Shown in pieces: positions 8,944 to 18,252 of a DNA stretch of 44,889 nucleotides (positions within the stretch are counted from its first letter, which is position 1; each line of letters begins with the position of its first letter). The position numbers were made by a program, and so were the translations under genes. The stretch lies in contig NZ_JACLQU010000017.1 in assembly GCF_016648855.1 (NCBI RefSeq), positions 9,921 through 54,809 of the forward strand. Direction: 5' to 3'. The notes below the pieces were generated by a model that did not search any database, was not told the DNA's origin, and worked only from the letters and a program-made list of their open reading frames with translations. The stretch comes from Streptococcus parasanguinis. Its GTDB lineage: Bacteria > Bacillota > Bacilli > Lactobacillales > Streptococcaceae.

Positions 8944-10611
8944 ATGGAAAAAGACTGGTGGAAGGGAAAGGTCGCTTATCAGATCTACCCCAAAAGCTTC
9001 AAAGACAGCAATGGAGATGGTGTTGGGGATTTGAAAGGAATCACGGAGAAACTAGATTACCTTCAAGACTTAGGGATTGATATTCTCTGGTTATCTCCTA
9101 TTTACAAGAGTCCGTTTATTGACCAGGGTTATGATATTTCCAACTATTATGCCATTGACCCAATTTTTGGAACCATGGAAGATATGGAAGAGCTGATCGC
9201 GGAAGGCAAGAAGCGGGGCATTTCCATTATCATGGACTTGGTGGTCAACCATTGCTCCAGTCATCACGAGTGGTTCCAAAAGGCTTTAGCGGATCCAGAT
9301 GGCCCATATGCGGATTACTTTTATTTTATCGAAAGTGATAAAGAACCCAACAACTGGGAAAGTTACTTTGGGGGCAGTGTTTGGGAGCCAGTTCCTGGCA
9401 CCAATAAGTACTATCTCCATTCTTTCCACAAGGACCAGCCGGATCTCAATTGGCAAAATCCTGTCTTGCGCGAAGAAATTTACAAGATGATCAACTGGTG
9501 GTTGGACAAGGGAATTGCGGGCTTTCGGATCGATGCTATTATCAATATCAAAAAAGATCTAGAATGGCGTTCGCTTCCGTCTGATCGCGAAAATGGCTTG
9601 GTCCCAGTACCGGAGTCTCTAGTGAATGCCCAATCGATTGAACCGTTCTTGCAAGAGTTAAATGAGCGGACCTTTGCCAAGTACAATGCTTTCACTGTAG
9701 GAGAAGTGTTCAATGAAACCGACGAAGAGTTGCATTTCTTTATCGGAAAAGATGGTGTCTTTTCTTCTATCTTTGACTTCAAGCAAACCTGCTTAGGGCA
9801 GGAAGGAAAAGGCTGGTTTGACCATAGTCTTCCAACAGCAGATGAACTCAAGGAAAGTATTTTCCAAGCGCATGAGCGCGCAGATAGGATTGGGGTTCTT
9901 TCGACCATCATTGAAAACCACGATGAGCCTCGTGGGGTGTCACACTATATCGCGGAAGGTCTAGTAAACGACACCAGTAAAAAAGCCCTAGGAACTATTC
10001 AGGTTTTGCGCAAGGGAATTCCGTTTATCTATCAAGGCCAAGAAATTGGAATGGAAAACCAAGTCTTTGAATCAGTAGAGGACTTTGATGATATCGCAAC
10101 CATCAATGGCTATCATGTGGCTAAAGAAGCTGGTTTGAGCGAGGAAGAAGCCTTAGCAGTGATTGCCAACTACAGCCGAGACAATGCGCGGACACCGATG
10201 CAGTGGACAAGAGAGCCAGGTCTGGGCTTTAGCGATGGACCAGCCTGGCTGATCAGTCCCAAACCAGATTATTCCATTAATGTGGAAGACCAGGAAAAGG
10301 ATCCAGATTCTATTTTGAATTATTACCGTCAGCTGACGGCCTTATATCGTCATCCCCTCTATGGGAATACCATCCGGTTTGGAGATATGATCCCAGCTTA
10401 TCGGGACCGTGAGAATATCATCGCCTTCGAACGCCGTGGGGACAAGCGTCTCTTGGTAATCAGCAATTTCCAAAATCGCCAGGCCACTTTGGAGTTACCA
10501 GCTCCGATTAAAACGCTCGTTTTAAATAATACTGCAGGATTATTCCAAGAAGGAGACCAAGTGCTCGAATTGACCCCTTACCAAACGGTTGTGTTGGAAT
10601 TGGCAGAATAG
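8944..10611 (+). CDS. GH13 alpha-glucosidase (often labelled DexB)
   Basis: This intracellular exo-acting alpha-glucosidase of family GH13 has 555 residues. Catalytic residues can be placed: nucleophile Asp197 in GFRID, acid/base Glu254 in GEVFNE, and Asp327 in ENHDEPR. Related genes beside msmK are often annotated glucan 1,6-alpha-glucosidase. The residue after the nucleophile is Ala198, however. Known isomaltose-type (alpha-1,6) enzymes have Val there, and alpha-1,4-type enzymes have Ala or Thr. A maltodextrin-type substrate is therefore at least as likely. There is no signal peptide, so it would act on sugars imported with MsmK. Confidence 0.85.
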   Translation: MEKDWWKGKVAYQIYPKSFKDSNGDGVGDLKGITEKLDYLQDLGIDILWLSPIYKSPFIDQGYDISNYYAIDPIFGTMEDMEELIAEGKKRGISIIMDLVVNHCSSHHEWFQKALADPDGPYADYFYFIESDKEPNNWESYFGGSVWEPVPGTNKYYLHSFHKDQPDLNWQNPVLREEIYKMINWWLDKGIAGFRIDAIINIKKDLEWRSLPSDRENGLVPVPESLVNAQSIEPFLQELNERTFAKYNAFTVGEVFNETDEELHFFIGKDGVFSSIFDFKQTCLGQEGKGWFDHSLPTADELKESIFQAHERADRIGVLSTIIENHDEPRGVSHYIAEGLVNDTSKKALGTIQVLRKGIPFIYQGQEIGMENQVFESVEDFDDIATINGYHVAKEAGLSEEEALAVIANYSRDNARTPMQWTREPGLGFSDGPAWLISPKPDYSINVEDQEKDPDSILNYYRQLTALYRHPLYGNTIRFGDMIPAYRDRENIIAFERRGDKRLLVISNFQNRQATLELPAPIKTLVLNNTAGLFQEGDQVLELTPYQTVVLELAE

Positions 10612-10644
10612 AAAAGAACCTTCGCATCTGCGAAGGTTCTTTTC
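10611..10644. terminator. Bidirectional terminator
   Basis: A long perfect inverted repeat (GAAAAGAACCTTCGCA and its complement) lies between convergent genes. It has A-rich and T-rich flanks and can end transcription from both sides. Confidence 0.9.
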
Positions 10645-10670
10645 ATGTCATCCAGGTCTAAATCTGGAAC

Positions 10671-13600
10671 TTACTCAACTTCTTTCTTTTTCAAGAGGAG
10701 GAAGCCTCCGCTAACGGCTAGCAAGAAGCCTGAAAGAACGAAGTGTGCGGTTGTGTCTTCTCCAGTTTGTGGCAATTGTGCCTTGGCTGGACTTTCTTGG
10801 AAGCTTTGTCCTACTTGGTAAGTCAAGGCTTGCACGCTTTCTTCATTTTTTGTTGTCATTTCTTTTTGTGGAAGGAGCACTTTAGGAGTATCCTTCTTGG
10901 CTAAGATTGGCTGTGGATTGCTTGTTTGGTTATGAATTGGAACCACCACTTGATCTGGTTCTTTAGCTGGAACGTAATCCATCAAGCTTGCCAACTTGCT
11001 GCCAAAGATTGCATTGGTTACCCAGCGGAAGAAGTGGACAGGGTGTTGACGGTTGGTTGGATTTCCTGCATAGACAAAGAGTGGTTGTCCCATCAGTTCT
11101 CCAGAGATGGCCATGACTTTGTTAGCCAGAACATCGTTATGTGGCCACCAACCTGCAATATAATAATCGCTCGGAGCGATGCTCATCAAGGTCTTGAAAT
11201 GTTCTGGAACCTTTTCAATCCAGTTTCCTGAGTTGGAGTAGAAGAGGGTATTCTTCTTGTATCCGCTGGTCAATGGATCCTGGTCATCAATGATCGCTTT
11301 CATCAAGCCTTCGTAGTCACTACCGCCTTTTAATTTTTCAGCGTCAAATCCTGTAAGAACTCCCAATTTTTCCAATTTTTGCATGGCTTCCCCACCAATG
11401 ACAAGGGTTGGTTTCTTGCCAAAAATGGAAGCATCAAAGCGGTTGCTTTCCAAAATAACAACATCCGCTTCTTCTGGCGTATTGACGATTTGGAAGCCTA
11501 ATTTTTCAAGGACTAGACTGGTATGAGCAGGCGCATCTACTCCGGCCCAATTATAGTGGTAGTTCGGAGAGTAGACCTTCATCGGTTTCAAAGTTGGTCC
11601 GCTTGGTACCTTGTAGAGGGCATCACCATAAATGGCATAGTTTGGCAGGAGCGAAGCAAAGGTATCACGGTCAACGATGTAGCCATCGTCTGTTAGGTAG
11701 ACGGATTTTCCTTGCGCGATGGCCTGGTTGACAGCTTTAACGGCACTGGCTGAGGTATTTGCGATCACATAGTAAGGAGCTTTTGGATCGATCTCAGAGG
11801 TACGAGTCGCACGGGTGGTGGTGACTTCGCCTAATTTTCCATTGAAAAGACCATCCGCAAAGACAGGTTCGGACTTGAACCCTCTCATATCTGGGAAGTT
11901 AACCAGCAACTCTGCGTACATCGCAGCCCAGGCAGATTCGTTGGAGCCCTTGTAGAGAATGTGGTTGGCATAGCCGCGTTTGGCTTGGGCCATATCAATG
12001 ACTAAGTCTCCTTTTTTATAGTTGCCAATATCTTCTTTGAGCTCTTTGACGAGGACACCATTGCGTTTGAAGTAGTCGATCATATTGAAAGCTTCTTGGG
12101 CATCGTTGTCTTTGTCGAGGCTCATCGGGATGACGTAGTAGTCTGGGAAGAATTTTGGACGACCGTTTTTCACACGTCCAACGATTTCCCCATTTGGGCC
12201 GACCAGTTCATTTTCAGCTTTTGGATCTTCCGTTTTATTGAGACCACGCAGGTAGAAGTTGAGCCGCATCTCAAGGAGTTTGTCTGGATCTTGGTTGAGG
12301 AAGTCAATGCCGCCGAGGACAGCATTGCGTCCAGCCTTATAGGATTCTTGGTTGGATTCTGGTATTTCAATGGTGTGGCCCAAGATGCCGTGATAGACAG
12401 CATAGACACCTGTATAACCTGAGAAGGAATCATCCCAGCCATCTCCCCAATCCAGTTTTGGAATGATGTAACTGTCGTATTTGGAATTGGCAACTCCAGC
12501 CCGGCCCATATGATGGGCATTTTCCAGCATGAGGTTGGACATGAGATCGTATTCAAAGTTCGGATCATGCGGAGGTGTTGCAGGTTCGATTAAGAATTCT
12601 TTTACAAAACCGTGTAAGTCGTAGAGAGCGATCGGATTCCACTTGTTGATCATTTGGATGACGGTCCGGACTTCAGGGTTGGTTTGGTAGCTGGCATCCC
12701 GGTTTGGATCGAGCCCGTTTGCTAGGGCCCGCAGGTTGAGAGCATCTCCATCTGGGTTTTCCGTGAAGTCAAATAAGAAGATGAATTTATTGAGCAAGCT
12801 TGGAATATCTAGCGTGACAGTTTTGGCATTTCCAGCTTCATCTGTGGTGTTAAAGGTCACCTTTTCCTTGGTTGCAAAGGTATTAAAGAGGCCTGTGATG
12901 ATATCAATGCCTGGCTGCTCATCCGCGTGGGTGTTGTGGACTAAGACAGGTAGTTTGTAATCCAAGGTCTTGTCCTTCAGTGCAGCCAGCATTTCGCTTG
13001 GTTTGGTCAAAGCTGTAGGATTGGTGCTAGACAGGTAGTGATCGATGCTGGCTTGGTCCTTACTCACAATTCCCATCTTCATGTCCCGGCCTTGGGCGCT
13101 CTTACCAAGGGTTTCTAACTGCACCAAACGATCGGGTTTCGCTTCTTCCTTGGATTTTTCGATAGCAGCGAGCATCTCTTCATGTGTATGGTAGTCTTGG
13201 TAAGGTCGAAAAACAAGAGTTTTATTGATGGTCACACCCAAGTCTGCATTGGTTCCGACCAGCTCATGATTGCCGATGTAGTTGCGGTAAGTCCGGCGGA
13301 TATTATTTGGGCTCCGAAGGCTAAGATCTTCACCAAAGAGATCTTTCACTTCCATATGGAGATCCAAATCATTGCCGTTTGCAGTCTCTGTGATAGTAAG
13401 GAATGGATCCTTGCTCAGGGTTCCAGTCTCCATATCCCAGGTTTTCCACTCCGAGAGAGGCTTGTTGTCCAAGGTCCAGTTGATCTTGCCAGCAGCTTGA
13501 GCTTTTTCTTGGACTTTGTCATCAATCGTGCTCTTTTCAGAGAGATAAATGGTGCTATCAGCCAATCGTGTCGCTTGGTCAGCGGTCGTTGCAGCACGGT

Positions 13601-13889
13601 TAGTGCTTGGACTAGCGGCTGGAGAAACTTCTGTAGTAGAAGTCACTGCTGCTTCCGCAGAAGTGGCAGGGGCTGCGGTGTCTCCTTTTTCAGCTGTAGC
13701 AGGACTGGCAGTCTCAGCTGTCACAGCTTGCTCAGTAGCGGGTGTCGCTTCAAGGACCGTGCTCGGTTCCGTTTGAGGCGCTTCTAAGCTATCGGCTGAA
13801 ACTTGGCCATGTCCGATAACGGAAAGCAAGACAGCAGCTGAGAGGCTGAGCGTCGTAGTGTACAAATGTTTCTTATATGAAGACTTCAT
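10671..13889 (-). CDS. LPXTG-anchored M14 zinc carboxypeptidase
   Basis: This 1072-residue surface protein has a signal peptide (about 1-33), then a Thr/Ala/Pro/Glu-rich low-complexity stretch (about 35-110). An M14 metallocarboxypeptidase domain follows. Zinc ligands are His321 and Glu324 in HADE and His426 in DLHG; NPDG and NRD (near 378-398) and Glu508 in TIEIPE complete the catalytic set. It ends with a sortase signal LPQTG at about 1039, a hydrophobic helix and KKKEVE. M14 enzymes remove C-terminal residues from peptides; the natural substrate is unknown. It is alone in its unit. Its promoter contains a cre, which predicts CcpA repression. Confidence 0.9.
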   Translation of the reverse strand: MKSSYKKHLYTTTLSLSAAVLLSVIGHGQVSADSLEAPQTEPSTVLEATPATEQAVTAETASPATAEKGDTAAPATSAEAAVTSTTEVSPAASPSTNRAATTADQATRLADSTIYLSEKSTIDDKVQEKAQAAGKINWTLDNKPLSEWKTWDMETGTLSKDPFLTITETANGNDLDLHMEVKDLFGEDLSLRSPNNIRRTYRNYIGNHELVGTNADLGVTINKTLVFRPYQDYHTHEEMLAAIEKSKEEAKPDRLVQLETLGKSAQGRDMKMGIVSKDQASIDHYLSSTNPTALTKPSEMLAALKDKTLDYKLPVLVHNTHADEQPGIDIITGLFNTFATKEKVTFNTTDEAGNAKTVTLDIPSLLNKFIFLFDFTENPDGDALNLRALANGLDPNRDASYQTNPEVRTVIQMINKWNPIALYDLHGFVKEFLIEPATPPHDPNFEYDLMSNLMLENAHHMGRAGVANSKYDSYIIPKLDWGDGWDDSFSGYTGVYAVYHGILGHTIEIPESNQESYKAGRNAVLGGIDFLNQDPDKLLEMRLNFYLRGLNKTEDPKAENELVGPNGEIVGRVKNGRPKFFPDYYVIPMSLDKDNDAQEAFNMIDYFKRNGVLVKELKEDIGNYKKGDLVIDMAQAKRGYANHILYKGSNESAWAAMYAELLVNFPDMRGFKSEPVFADGLFNGKLGEVTTTRATRTSEIDPKAPYYVIANTSASAVKAVNQAIAQGKSVYLTDDGYIVDRDTFASLLPNYAIYGDALYKVPSGPTLKPMKVYSPNYHYNWAGVDAPAHTSLVLEKLGFQIVNTPEEADVVILESNRFDASIFGKKPTLVIGGEAMQKLEKLGVLTGFDAEKLKGGSDYEGLMKAIIDDQDPLTSGYKKNTLFYSNSGNWIEKVPEHFKTLMSIAPSDYYIAGWWPHNDVLANKVMAISGELMGQPLFVYAGNPTNRQHPVHFFRWVTNAIFGSKLASLMDYVPAKEPDQVVVPIHNQTSNPQPILAKKDTPKVLLPQKEMTTKNEESVQALTYQVGQSFQESPAKAQLPQTGEDTTAHFVLSGFLLAVSGGFLLLKKKEVE

Positions 13890-13926
13890 ATAGAAGACCC
13901 TCCTTAAAAAGTTATTTTCTTGTTCT

Positions 13927-13955
13927 AGTATACCATTTTAGGAAAGCGTTTTCAA
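13927..13955 (-). promoter_or_regulatory. Promoter with overlapping cre for the M14 gene
   Basis: On the minus strand, -35 TTGAAA (13950-13955), a 17-bp spacer and an extended -10 TGG-TATACT (13927-13932) are seen. TTGAAAACGCTTTCC, a close cre match, covers the -35 and the spacer start. CcpA binding here would block polymerase. Confidence 0.85.
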
Positions 13956-13968
13956 CAGTTCCCGCAAT

Positions 13969-14001
13969 AAAGAAGCCTTTGCATTTGGCAAGGGCTTCTT
14001 T
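13969..14001 (-). terminator. Terminator of the exporter-like gene
   Basis: The inverted repeat AAAGAAGCC/GGCTTCTTT lies just past the stop of the 14004-14966 gene on the minus strand and ends in a short T-rich arm. Confidence 0.75.
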
Positions 14002-14003
14002 GT

Positions 14004-14966
14004 CTATTCTGTCTCCTGATGAAATTGTTGGTAAAAATCAACCTTGACCTGAATGAAGGTTTCTAAATCTCTTAACAATTGGAGCAAGGTGGCGCGTGTT
14101 TCGAATTCTTCCCGAGTCTTGGGCAAGGGCCGTTCGCGGAAGATCGCCAAATACTGAGTAATATCATCTAGAAGATCTTGGGCAGGATTTTCCTGACTTA
14201 ACTGTTGCGCAGTCTTCTTAAAAAGTTGAGCCAGGATCATACTTTCACTCGCTGCTAACTGACAGCGGTTGACGTTTTCTGCCATATCCCGCAGGATGTC
14301 GTTTTGACGCTTGCGCATTTCGAAGTAGTGAATGTGGTAGTTGGTTTGGTGAAAGAGGTGGTTGGAATGATCCAGATAGACTAGATTTAAAGCATCCTTT
14401 AGGATGCTGTCCAACTCCTTAATCAAGCGAGCATCATTGCGACCATCCCCTTTACCAAGAAATTCCGCAAAACGACCAAGGATCTTTTTCAGTTGGTCTT
14501 CGACAACATCATGGTAATGATCGATCGCTCCCTGATTAGAAGGCATATAGAGATTGGCCAGCAAGGCAAAGCTGGTCCCAATTAAAAAGAGAGCAAGTTC
14601 ATTGAGCAAGAGCCCCCAGGAGGTAGACTGCTCAATCAAGAGGTGGGTAACCAACACTGTACTAGGGGTGATACCGATCTGCCAACCCAATAGAAAGGCA
14701 CCAGGAACATAGAGAGCGATAAAAACTCCCAGTGCCCAAAGGTTAAATCCTAAAAAGGAAAAGGCGAGACTTCCGATAGCAAGGGCTAGCAAGGTTGACA
14801 TAAAGCGCTGGTAGGCCTGCTTGATGGTACTGCGACGCGTATCAGAGATACTCAAGATGGCAATGACGCCAGCTGAGATGGCATAGGTCAAGCCCAGAGC
14901 ATAAGCAAGGGTAGCTGCTAAACAGGTGGCCAAGGTGAGCTTGATGGTTCGTTGAAAAAGAGGCAT
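14004..14966 (-). CDS. Aromatic acid exporter-like membrane protein (ArAE/DUF939)
   Basis: The 320-residue protein has about six hydrophobic segments in the first 140 residues. A soluble helical C-terminal half follows (from about 145, DHYHDVVEDQLKKILGRF). This is the layout of the ArAE_1 plus ArAE_1_C family. The family is related to exporters of aromatic carboxylic acids, but no substrate is known for streptococcal members. It starts at ATG 14966 behind AAAGGAAG and is divergent from rlmB, with the two promoters packed into about 100 bp. Confidence 0.8.
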   Translation of the reverse strand: MPLFQRTIKLTLATCLAATLAYALGLTYAISAGVIAILSISDTRRSTIKQAYQRFMSTLLALAIGSLAFSFLGFNLWALGVFIALYVPGAFLLGWQIGITPSTVLVTHLLIEQSTSWGLLLNELALFLIGTSFALLANLYMPSNQGAIDHYHDVVEDQLKKILGRFAEFLGKGDGRNDARLIKELDSILKDALNLVYLDHSNHLFHQTNYHIHYFEMRKRQNDILRDMAENVNRCQLAASESMILAQLFKKTAQQLSQENPAQDLLDDITQYLAIFRERPLPKTREEFETRATLLQLLRDLETFIQVKVDFYQQFHQETE

Positions 14967-15012
14967 GGCTTCCTTTCTAGTTATGTTTGTTCATTGAGAT
15001 AGATTTGATTTC

Positions 15013-15021
15013 ATTATATCA
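15013..15021 (-). promoter_or_regulatory. Extended -10 promoter of the exporter-like gene
   Basis: On the minus strand the sequence reads TGA-TATAAT, an extended -10 box with no clear -35. It lies about 50 bp upstream of the gene start and back to back with the rlmB promoter. Confidence 0.65.
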
Positions 15022-15047
15022 TGAATTGGCCTCTTCCTCCTTTCTTG

Positions 15048-15056
15048 TGGTATACT
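15048..15056 (+). promoter_or_regulatory. Extended -10 promoter of rlmB, probably leaderless
   Basis: TGG-TATACT ends 6 nt before the ATG at 15063. A start site at the usual distance would fall on or next to the A of the start codon, and no ribosome-binding site is visible. Confidence 0.7.
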
Positions 15057-15062
15057 AGTTCT

Positions 15063-15791
15063 ATGGAAAATAACGATATCGTATACGGTGTCCACGCAGT
15101 CACCGAGGCTTTACAAGCCAACACAGGCAATAAATTATATATTCAAGAAGATCTCCGAGGGAAAAATGTCGACAAGATCAAGGCCTTAGCAGCTGAGAAA
15201 AAAGTGTCGATTTCTTGGACGCCAAAGAAAACCCTGCAGGAAATGACAGAAGGAGCTGTTCACCAAGGCTTTGTTCTTCGAGTGGCAGCCTTTGCTTACA
15301 CCGACTTGGCAGCGATTCTGAAACAGACAGCCCAAGAAGAGAACCCGCTTTTATTGATTCTCGATGGCTTAACAGATCCGCACAATCTTGGATCTATCTT
15401 GCGGACAGCTGATGCGACCAATGTCTCAGGGGTCATCATTCCTAAGCATCGGGCAGTCGGGGTAACCCCGGTGGTGTCGAAAACGTCTACCGGAGCAGTG
15501 GAACACATTCCCATTGCCCGTGTGACCAATCTCAGCCAAACCCTAGACAAGTTAAAGGAAGAGGGCTTCTGGATCTTTGGAACCGACATGAACGGCACGC
15601 CATCTCATCAGTGGAATACGGCTGGTAAGTTGGCTTTGATCATTGGTAATGAAGGAAAAGGGATCTCAGCCAATATCAAAAAGCAAGTCGATGAGATGAT
15701 CACCATTCCTATGAATGGCCATGTTCAAAGCCTCAATGCCAGTGTGGCAGCAGCCATCCTCATGTATGAGGTCTTTCGCAACAGACTATAA
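15063..15791 (+). CDS. rlmB: 23S rRNA (guanosine-2'-O)-methyltransferase RlmB (TrmH family)
   Basis: This SPOUT-fold methyltransferase modifies a guanosine of 23S rRNA with S-adenosylmethionine. Conserved motifs are motif 1 HNLGSILRTADA, motif 2 IGNEGKGIS and motif 3 SLNASVAAAILMYE, which form the SAM-binding knot. An N-terminal substrate-binding domain begins MENNDIVYGVHAV. The ATG at 15063 (242 residues) is chosen over the in-frame ATG at 15021 because the extra 14 residues overlap the promoter and look unlike the family. It is followed by rae1 and degV with small gaps, so the three form one operon. Confidence 0.92.
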   Translation: MENNDIVYGVHAVTEALQANTGNKLYIQEDLRGKNVDKIKALAAEKKVSISWTPKKTLQEMTEGAVHQGFVLRVAAFAYTDLAAILKQTAQEENPLLLILDGLTDPHNLGSILRTADATNVSGVIIPKHRAVGVTPVVSKTSTGAVEHIPIARVTNLSQTLDKLKEEGFWIFGTDMNGTPSHQWNTAGKLALIIGNEGKGISANIKKQVDEMITIPMNGHVQSLNASVAAAILMYEVFRNRL

Positions 15792-15810
15792 ATAGTAGAA
15801 AGGCAATGAT

Positions 15811-16326
15811 ATGAAACGAAAAATCTTATTGGTTGACGGCTACAATATGATTGCCTTCTGGCAGGAGACCCGCCAGCTCTTTCAAAAAAGTGAGCTCGAT
15901 GCGGCGCGCAACATCCTCCTGCAAAAACTGAGCCATTATGCTAGCTTTGAAGGGATCGAAGTCATCTGTGTCTTTGATGCCCAGTATATGCCAGGAGTGC
16001 GGCAGACCTACGATGAGTTCAATGTTCAGGTGGTCTTTACCGGTGAGGATGAGACGGCAGACGACTATATCGAGCGCTTGGCGGCAGAGCTCAACACGCC
16101 CCTCCACCAGGTATCCGTCGCGACCAGTGACTTACATGAACAATGGACTGTCTTTGCTCAAGGAGCCCTTCGGGTATCCGCTAAAGAGTTAGAGAAACGA
16201 GTCGCAGTCGTCAAAGGAAGCCTCAATCAGGCACAGCGAGTGGTCAATGATCAAAAACCACCCATTCGACCGCTCGATCACCAAGTATTGCGACAATTAC
16301 AAGAAATGATGGGAGACAAGAAATGA
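15811..16326 (+). CDS. rae1: NYN/PIN-like endoribonuclease Rae1 (YacP family)
   Basis: The 171-residue protein matches the YacP/Rae1 family. In Bacillus subtilis Rae1 is an endoribonuclease that enters the ribosomal A site and cuts mRNA during translation. The PIN/NYN acidic residues are visible in LLVDGYNMI (Asp9), VFDAQ and [11 protein letters not shown]. It has an AAGG ribosome-binding site 19 bp after rlmB and overlaps degV by 4 bp (ATGA). The rlmB-rae1 order is conserved in Firmicutes, tying it to ribosome biology. Confidence 0.88.
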   Translation: MKRKILLVDGYNMIAFWQETRQLFQKSELDAARNILLQKLSHYASFEGIEVICVFDAQYMPGVRQTYDEFNVQVVFTGEDETADDYIERLAAELNTPLHQVSVATSDLHEQWTVFAQGALRVSAKELEKRVAVVKGSLNQAQRVVNDQKPPIRPLDHQVLRQLQEMMGDKK

Positions 16327-17186
16327 CATTTGCTATTTTAACCGATTCGACCGCAGATTTAGACCAAAACTGGGCTAAGGAACATCAGGTGACCATTCTT
16401 GGCTTGACCATTGAGTTAGATGGGACGGTTTACCGGACAGTTGGTCAAGGTCAATTGACCAGCCCGGAGCTTTTAGAAGCCATGAAAAATGGGGCCAAAC
16501 CGACAACTAGTCAGGTCAATGTGGGCCAATTTCAGGAAACCTTTGAACAGTTTGCCAAAGAAGGGAAAGATCTGCTTTATGTGGCTTTTTCATCAGTCTT
16601 ATCTGGGACCTACCAGAGTGCAGTCATGGCACGAGACCTGGTTTTAGAAGACTACCCAGAAGCCGTGATCGAGATTGTCGATCCGAAGGCGGCTGGGATT
16701 GGAGAGGGTTACCTGGTTATGCGGGCAGTAGCTGCGCGTGATGCAGGTCGTTTATTAGCAGAAGCCAAAGAAGAGATCATGGATCTAGCGCCAAAACTGC
16801 GGACCTATTTCCTGGTCGATGACCTCTACCACCTCATGCGTGGCGGTCGCCTTTCAAAGAGTGCCGCGATCATGGGAAGTCTAGCCAGCATCAAACCCAT
16901 TCTCTGGATAGATGCGGAAGGAAAATTAGTTCCTATTAGCAAGGTTCGGGGGCGCAAAAAAGCTGTCCGAGAATTACTGGAGTTGATCAAGGCAGACATC
17001 GGTGGAAGCACAGCCTTGGTGTCTTATACCAACGATCTAGAAGGAGCAGAAGCACTGAAGCAAGAAATGCTTGCGCTTGAAGGCATAGATGAAGTCCTCG
17101 TGATGCCTCTTGGACCGGTTATTTCAGCCCACGTCGGCCCGAATTCCTTGATCGGATTTGTCATTGGAAAAGAAAATCGCAAATAA
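16323..17186 (+). CDS. DegV family fatty-acid-binding protein
   Basis: The 287-residue DegV-family protein has a family-typical N-terminus ([11 protein letters not shown]), a central KPTTSQ segment and GGRLSKSAA. Members bind a long-chain fatty acid; some act as FakB proteins that present it to the FakA kinase. Whether this copy does so is not decidable here. It is translationally coupled to rae1 by an ATGA overlap and is followed by the separate rplM promoter. Confidence 0.88.
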   Translation: MTFAILTDSTADLDQNWAKEHQVTILGLTIELDGTVYRTVGQGQLTSPELLEAMKNGAKPTTSQVNVGQFQETFEQFAKEGKDLLYVAFSSVLSGTYQSAVMARDLVLEDYPEAVIEIVDPKAAGIGEGYLVMRAVAARDAGRLLAEAKEEIMDLAPKLRTYFLVDDLYHLMRGGRLSKSAAIMGSLASIKPILWIDAEGKLVPISKVRGRKKAVRELLELIKADIGGSTALVSYTNDLEGAEALKQEMLALEGIDEVLVMPLGPVISAHVGPNSLIGFVIGKENRK

Positions 17187-17199
17187 TTTTCCAAATCGG

Positions 17200-17229
17200 T
17201 TGACTTTTATCTTAGAATTTTGATACAAT
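17200..17229 (+). promoter_or_regulatory. Promoter of rplM-rpsI
   Basis: TTGACT (17200-17205), an 18-bp spacer and TACAAT (17224-17229) give a strong vegetative promoter. The transcript would begin just before the L13 leader. Confidence 0.85.
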
Positions 17230-17230
17230 A

Positions 17231-17320
17231 GTAGGCGGTATTGTTTACCCCATTTGTAAGGCCCCGGAACCTTTCAAATAACTCGCGGACCGGAACATCC
17301 GCCCTGTAAACAAAAACGAC
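17231..17320 (+). ncRNA. Ribosomal protein L13 leader
   Basis: The 5' UTR of rplM folds with an outer stem TTGTTTAC (17241-17248) / GTAAACAA (17306-17313) and an inner hairpin GCGGA/TCCGC (17285-17302). Position and structure agree with the known Firmicutes L13 leader, thought to let L13 repress its own operon. Confidence 0.8.
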
Positions 17321-17338
17321 ATTCATATAGGAGAAATC

Positions 17339-17785
17339 ATGAACAAAACTACATTCATGGCTAAACCAGGCCAAGTAGAACGCAAATGGTACGTTGTTGA
17401 CGCAACTGATGTACCTCTTGGACGCCTTTCAGCAGTTGTTGCTAGCGTGCTTCGCGGAAAAAACAAACCAACCTTCACACCTCACACTGATACAGGTGAC
17501 TTCGTAATCGTTATCAATGCTGAAAAAGTTAAATTGACTGGTAAAAAAGCAACTGATAAGATCTACTACACTCACTCAAACCACCCAGGTGGATTGAAAT
17601 CAATCTCTGCTGGTGAACTTCGTTCTAAAAATGCAGTACGTTTGATCGAGAAATCAGTTAAAGGTATGCTTCCACACAATACTCTTGGCCGCGCTCAAGG
17701 TATGAAATTGAAAGTATTCGTTGGAGCTGAGCACACTCACGCTGCACAACAACCAGAAGTTCTTGATATTTCAGGACTTATCTAA
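17339..17785 (+). CDS. rplM: 50S ribosomal protein L13
   Basis: L13 is an early-assembling protein of the large subunit. The 148-residue product has the typical N-terminus ([20 protein letters not shown]) and conserved core ([33 protein letters not shown]). Codon use is strongly biased, as expected for a highly expressed gene. It starts behind TAGGAGAAATC and is followed by rpsI after 18 bp in the universal order. Control is probably through the L13 leader. Confidence 0.98.
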   Translation: MNKTTFMAKPGQVERKWYVVDATDVPLGRLSAVVASVLRGKNKPTFTPHTDTGDFVIVINAEKVKLTGKKATDKIYYTHSNHPGGLKSISAGELRSKNAVRLIEKSVKGMLPHNTLGRAQGMKLKVFVGAEHTHAAQQPEVLDISGLI

Positions 17786-17803
17786 GGAAAGGAACAATAA
17801 AGT

Positions 17804-18196
17804 ATGTCACAAGCACAATATGCAGGTACTGGACGTCGTAAAAACGCTGTTGCACGCGTTCGCCTTGTTCCAGGAACTGGTAAAATCACTGTTAACAAAA
17901 AAGATGTTGAAGAGTACATCCCACACGCTGACCTTCGTCTTGTAATCAACCAACCATTCGCAGTTACTTCAACTGCAGGTTCATACGACGTTTTCGTTAA
18001 CGTTGTAGGTGGTGGATACGCTGGTCAAGCAGGAGCAATCCGTCACGGTATCGCTCGTGCCCTTCTTCAAGTAGACCCAGACTTCCGCGATTCATTGAAA
18101 CGCGCAGGACTTCTTACACGTGACTCACGTAAAGTTGAACGTAAGAAACCAGGCTTGAAAAAAGCTCGTAAAGCATCACAATTTAGTAAACGTTAA
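17804..18196 (+). CDS. rpsI: 30S ribosomal protein S9
   Basis: S9 is a small-subunit protein whose C-terminal tail reaches the P-site tRNA. The 130-residue protein ends in the conserved [11 protein letters not shown]. Its last 51 bp (18146-18196) occur again at 20815 and 26067 with only synonymous changes, so this gene end is the attachment site for integrative elements. The terminator and sequence now following it are unlike those at the other edge of the island. They were probably brought in by an element. Confidence 0.98.
   Translation: MSQAQYAGTGRRKNAVARVRLVPGTGKITVNKKDVEEYIPHADLRLVINQPFAVTSTAGSYDVFVNVVGGGYAGQAGAIRHGIARALLQVDPDFRDSLKRAGLLTRDSRKVERKKPGLKKARKASQFSKR
18146..18196 (+). repeat. 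att copy 1 (rpsI 3' end)
   Basis: These 51 bp encode [16 protein letters not shown] and the stop. This is the functional copy, inside rpsI. The last 21 bp (from TCACAA to the stop) are identical in copies 1-3 and are the likely recombination core. Confidence 0.85.
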
Positions 18197-18216
18197 AACT
18201 TATTTAAACTTATTGA

Positions 18217-18252
18217 AAGCATTTCGTATCAAAAATACGGGATGCTTTTTCT
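18217..18252 (+). terminator. Terminator after rpsI
   Basis: AAGCAT-tt-CGTAT pairs with ATACG-gg-ATGCTT, followed by T5. It differs from the terminator at 28303, which resembles those following att copies 3 and 4, so it may be element-derived. Confidence 0.88.
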
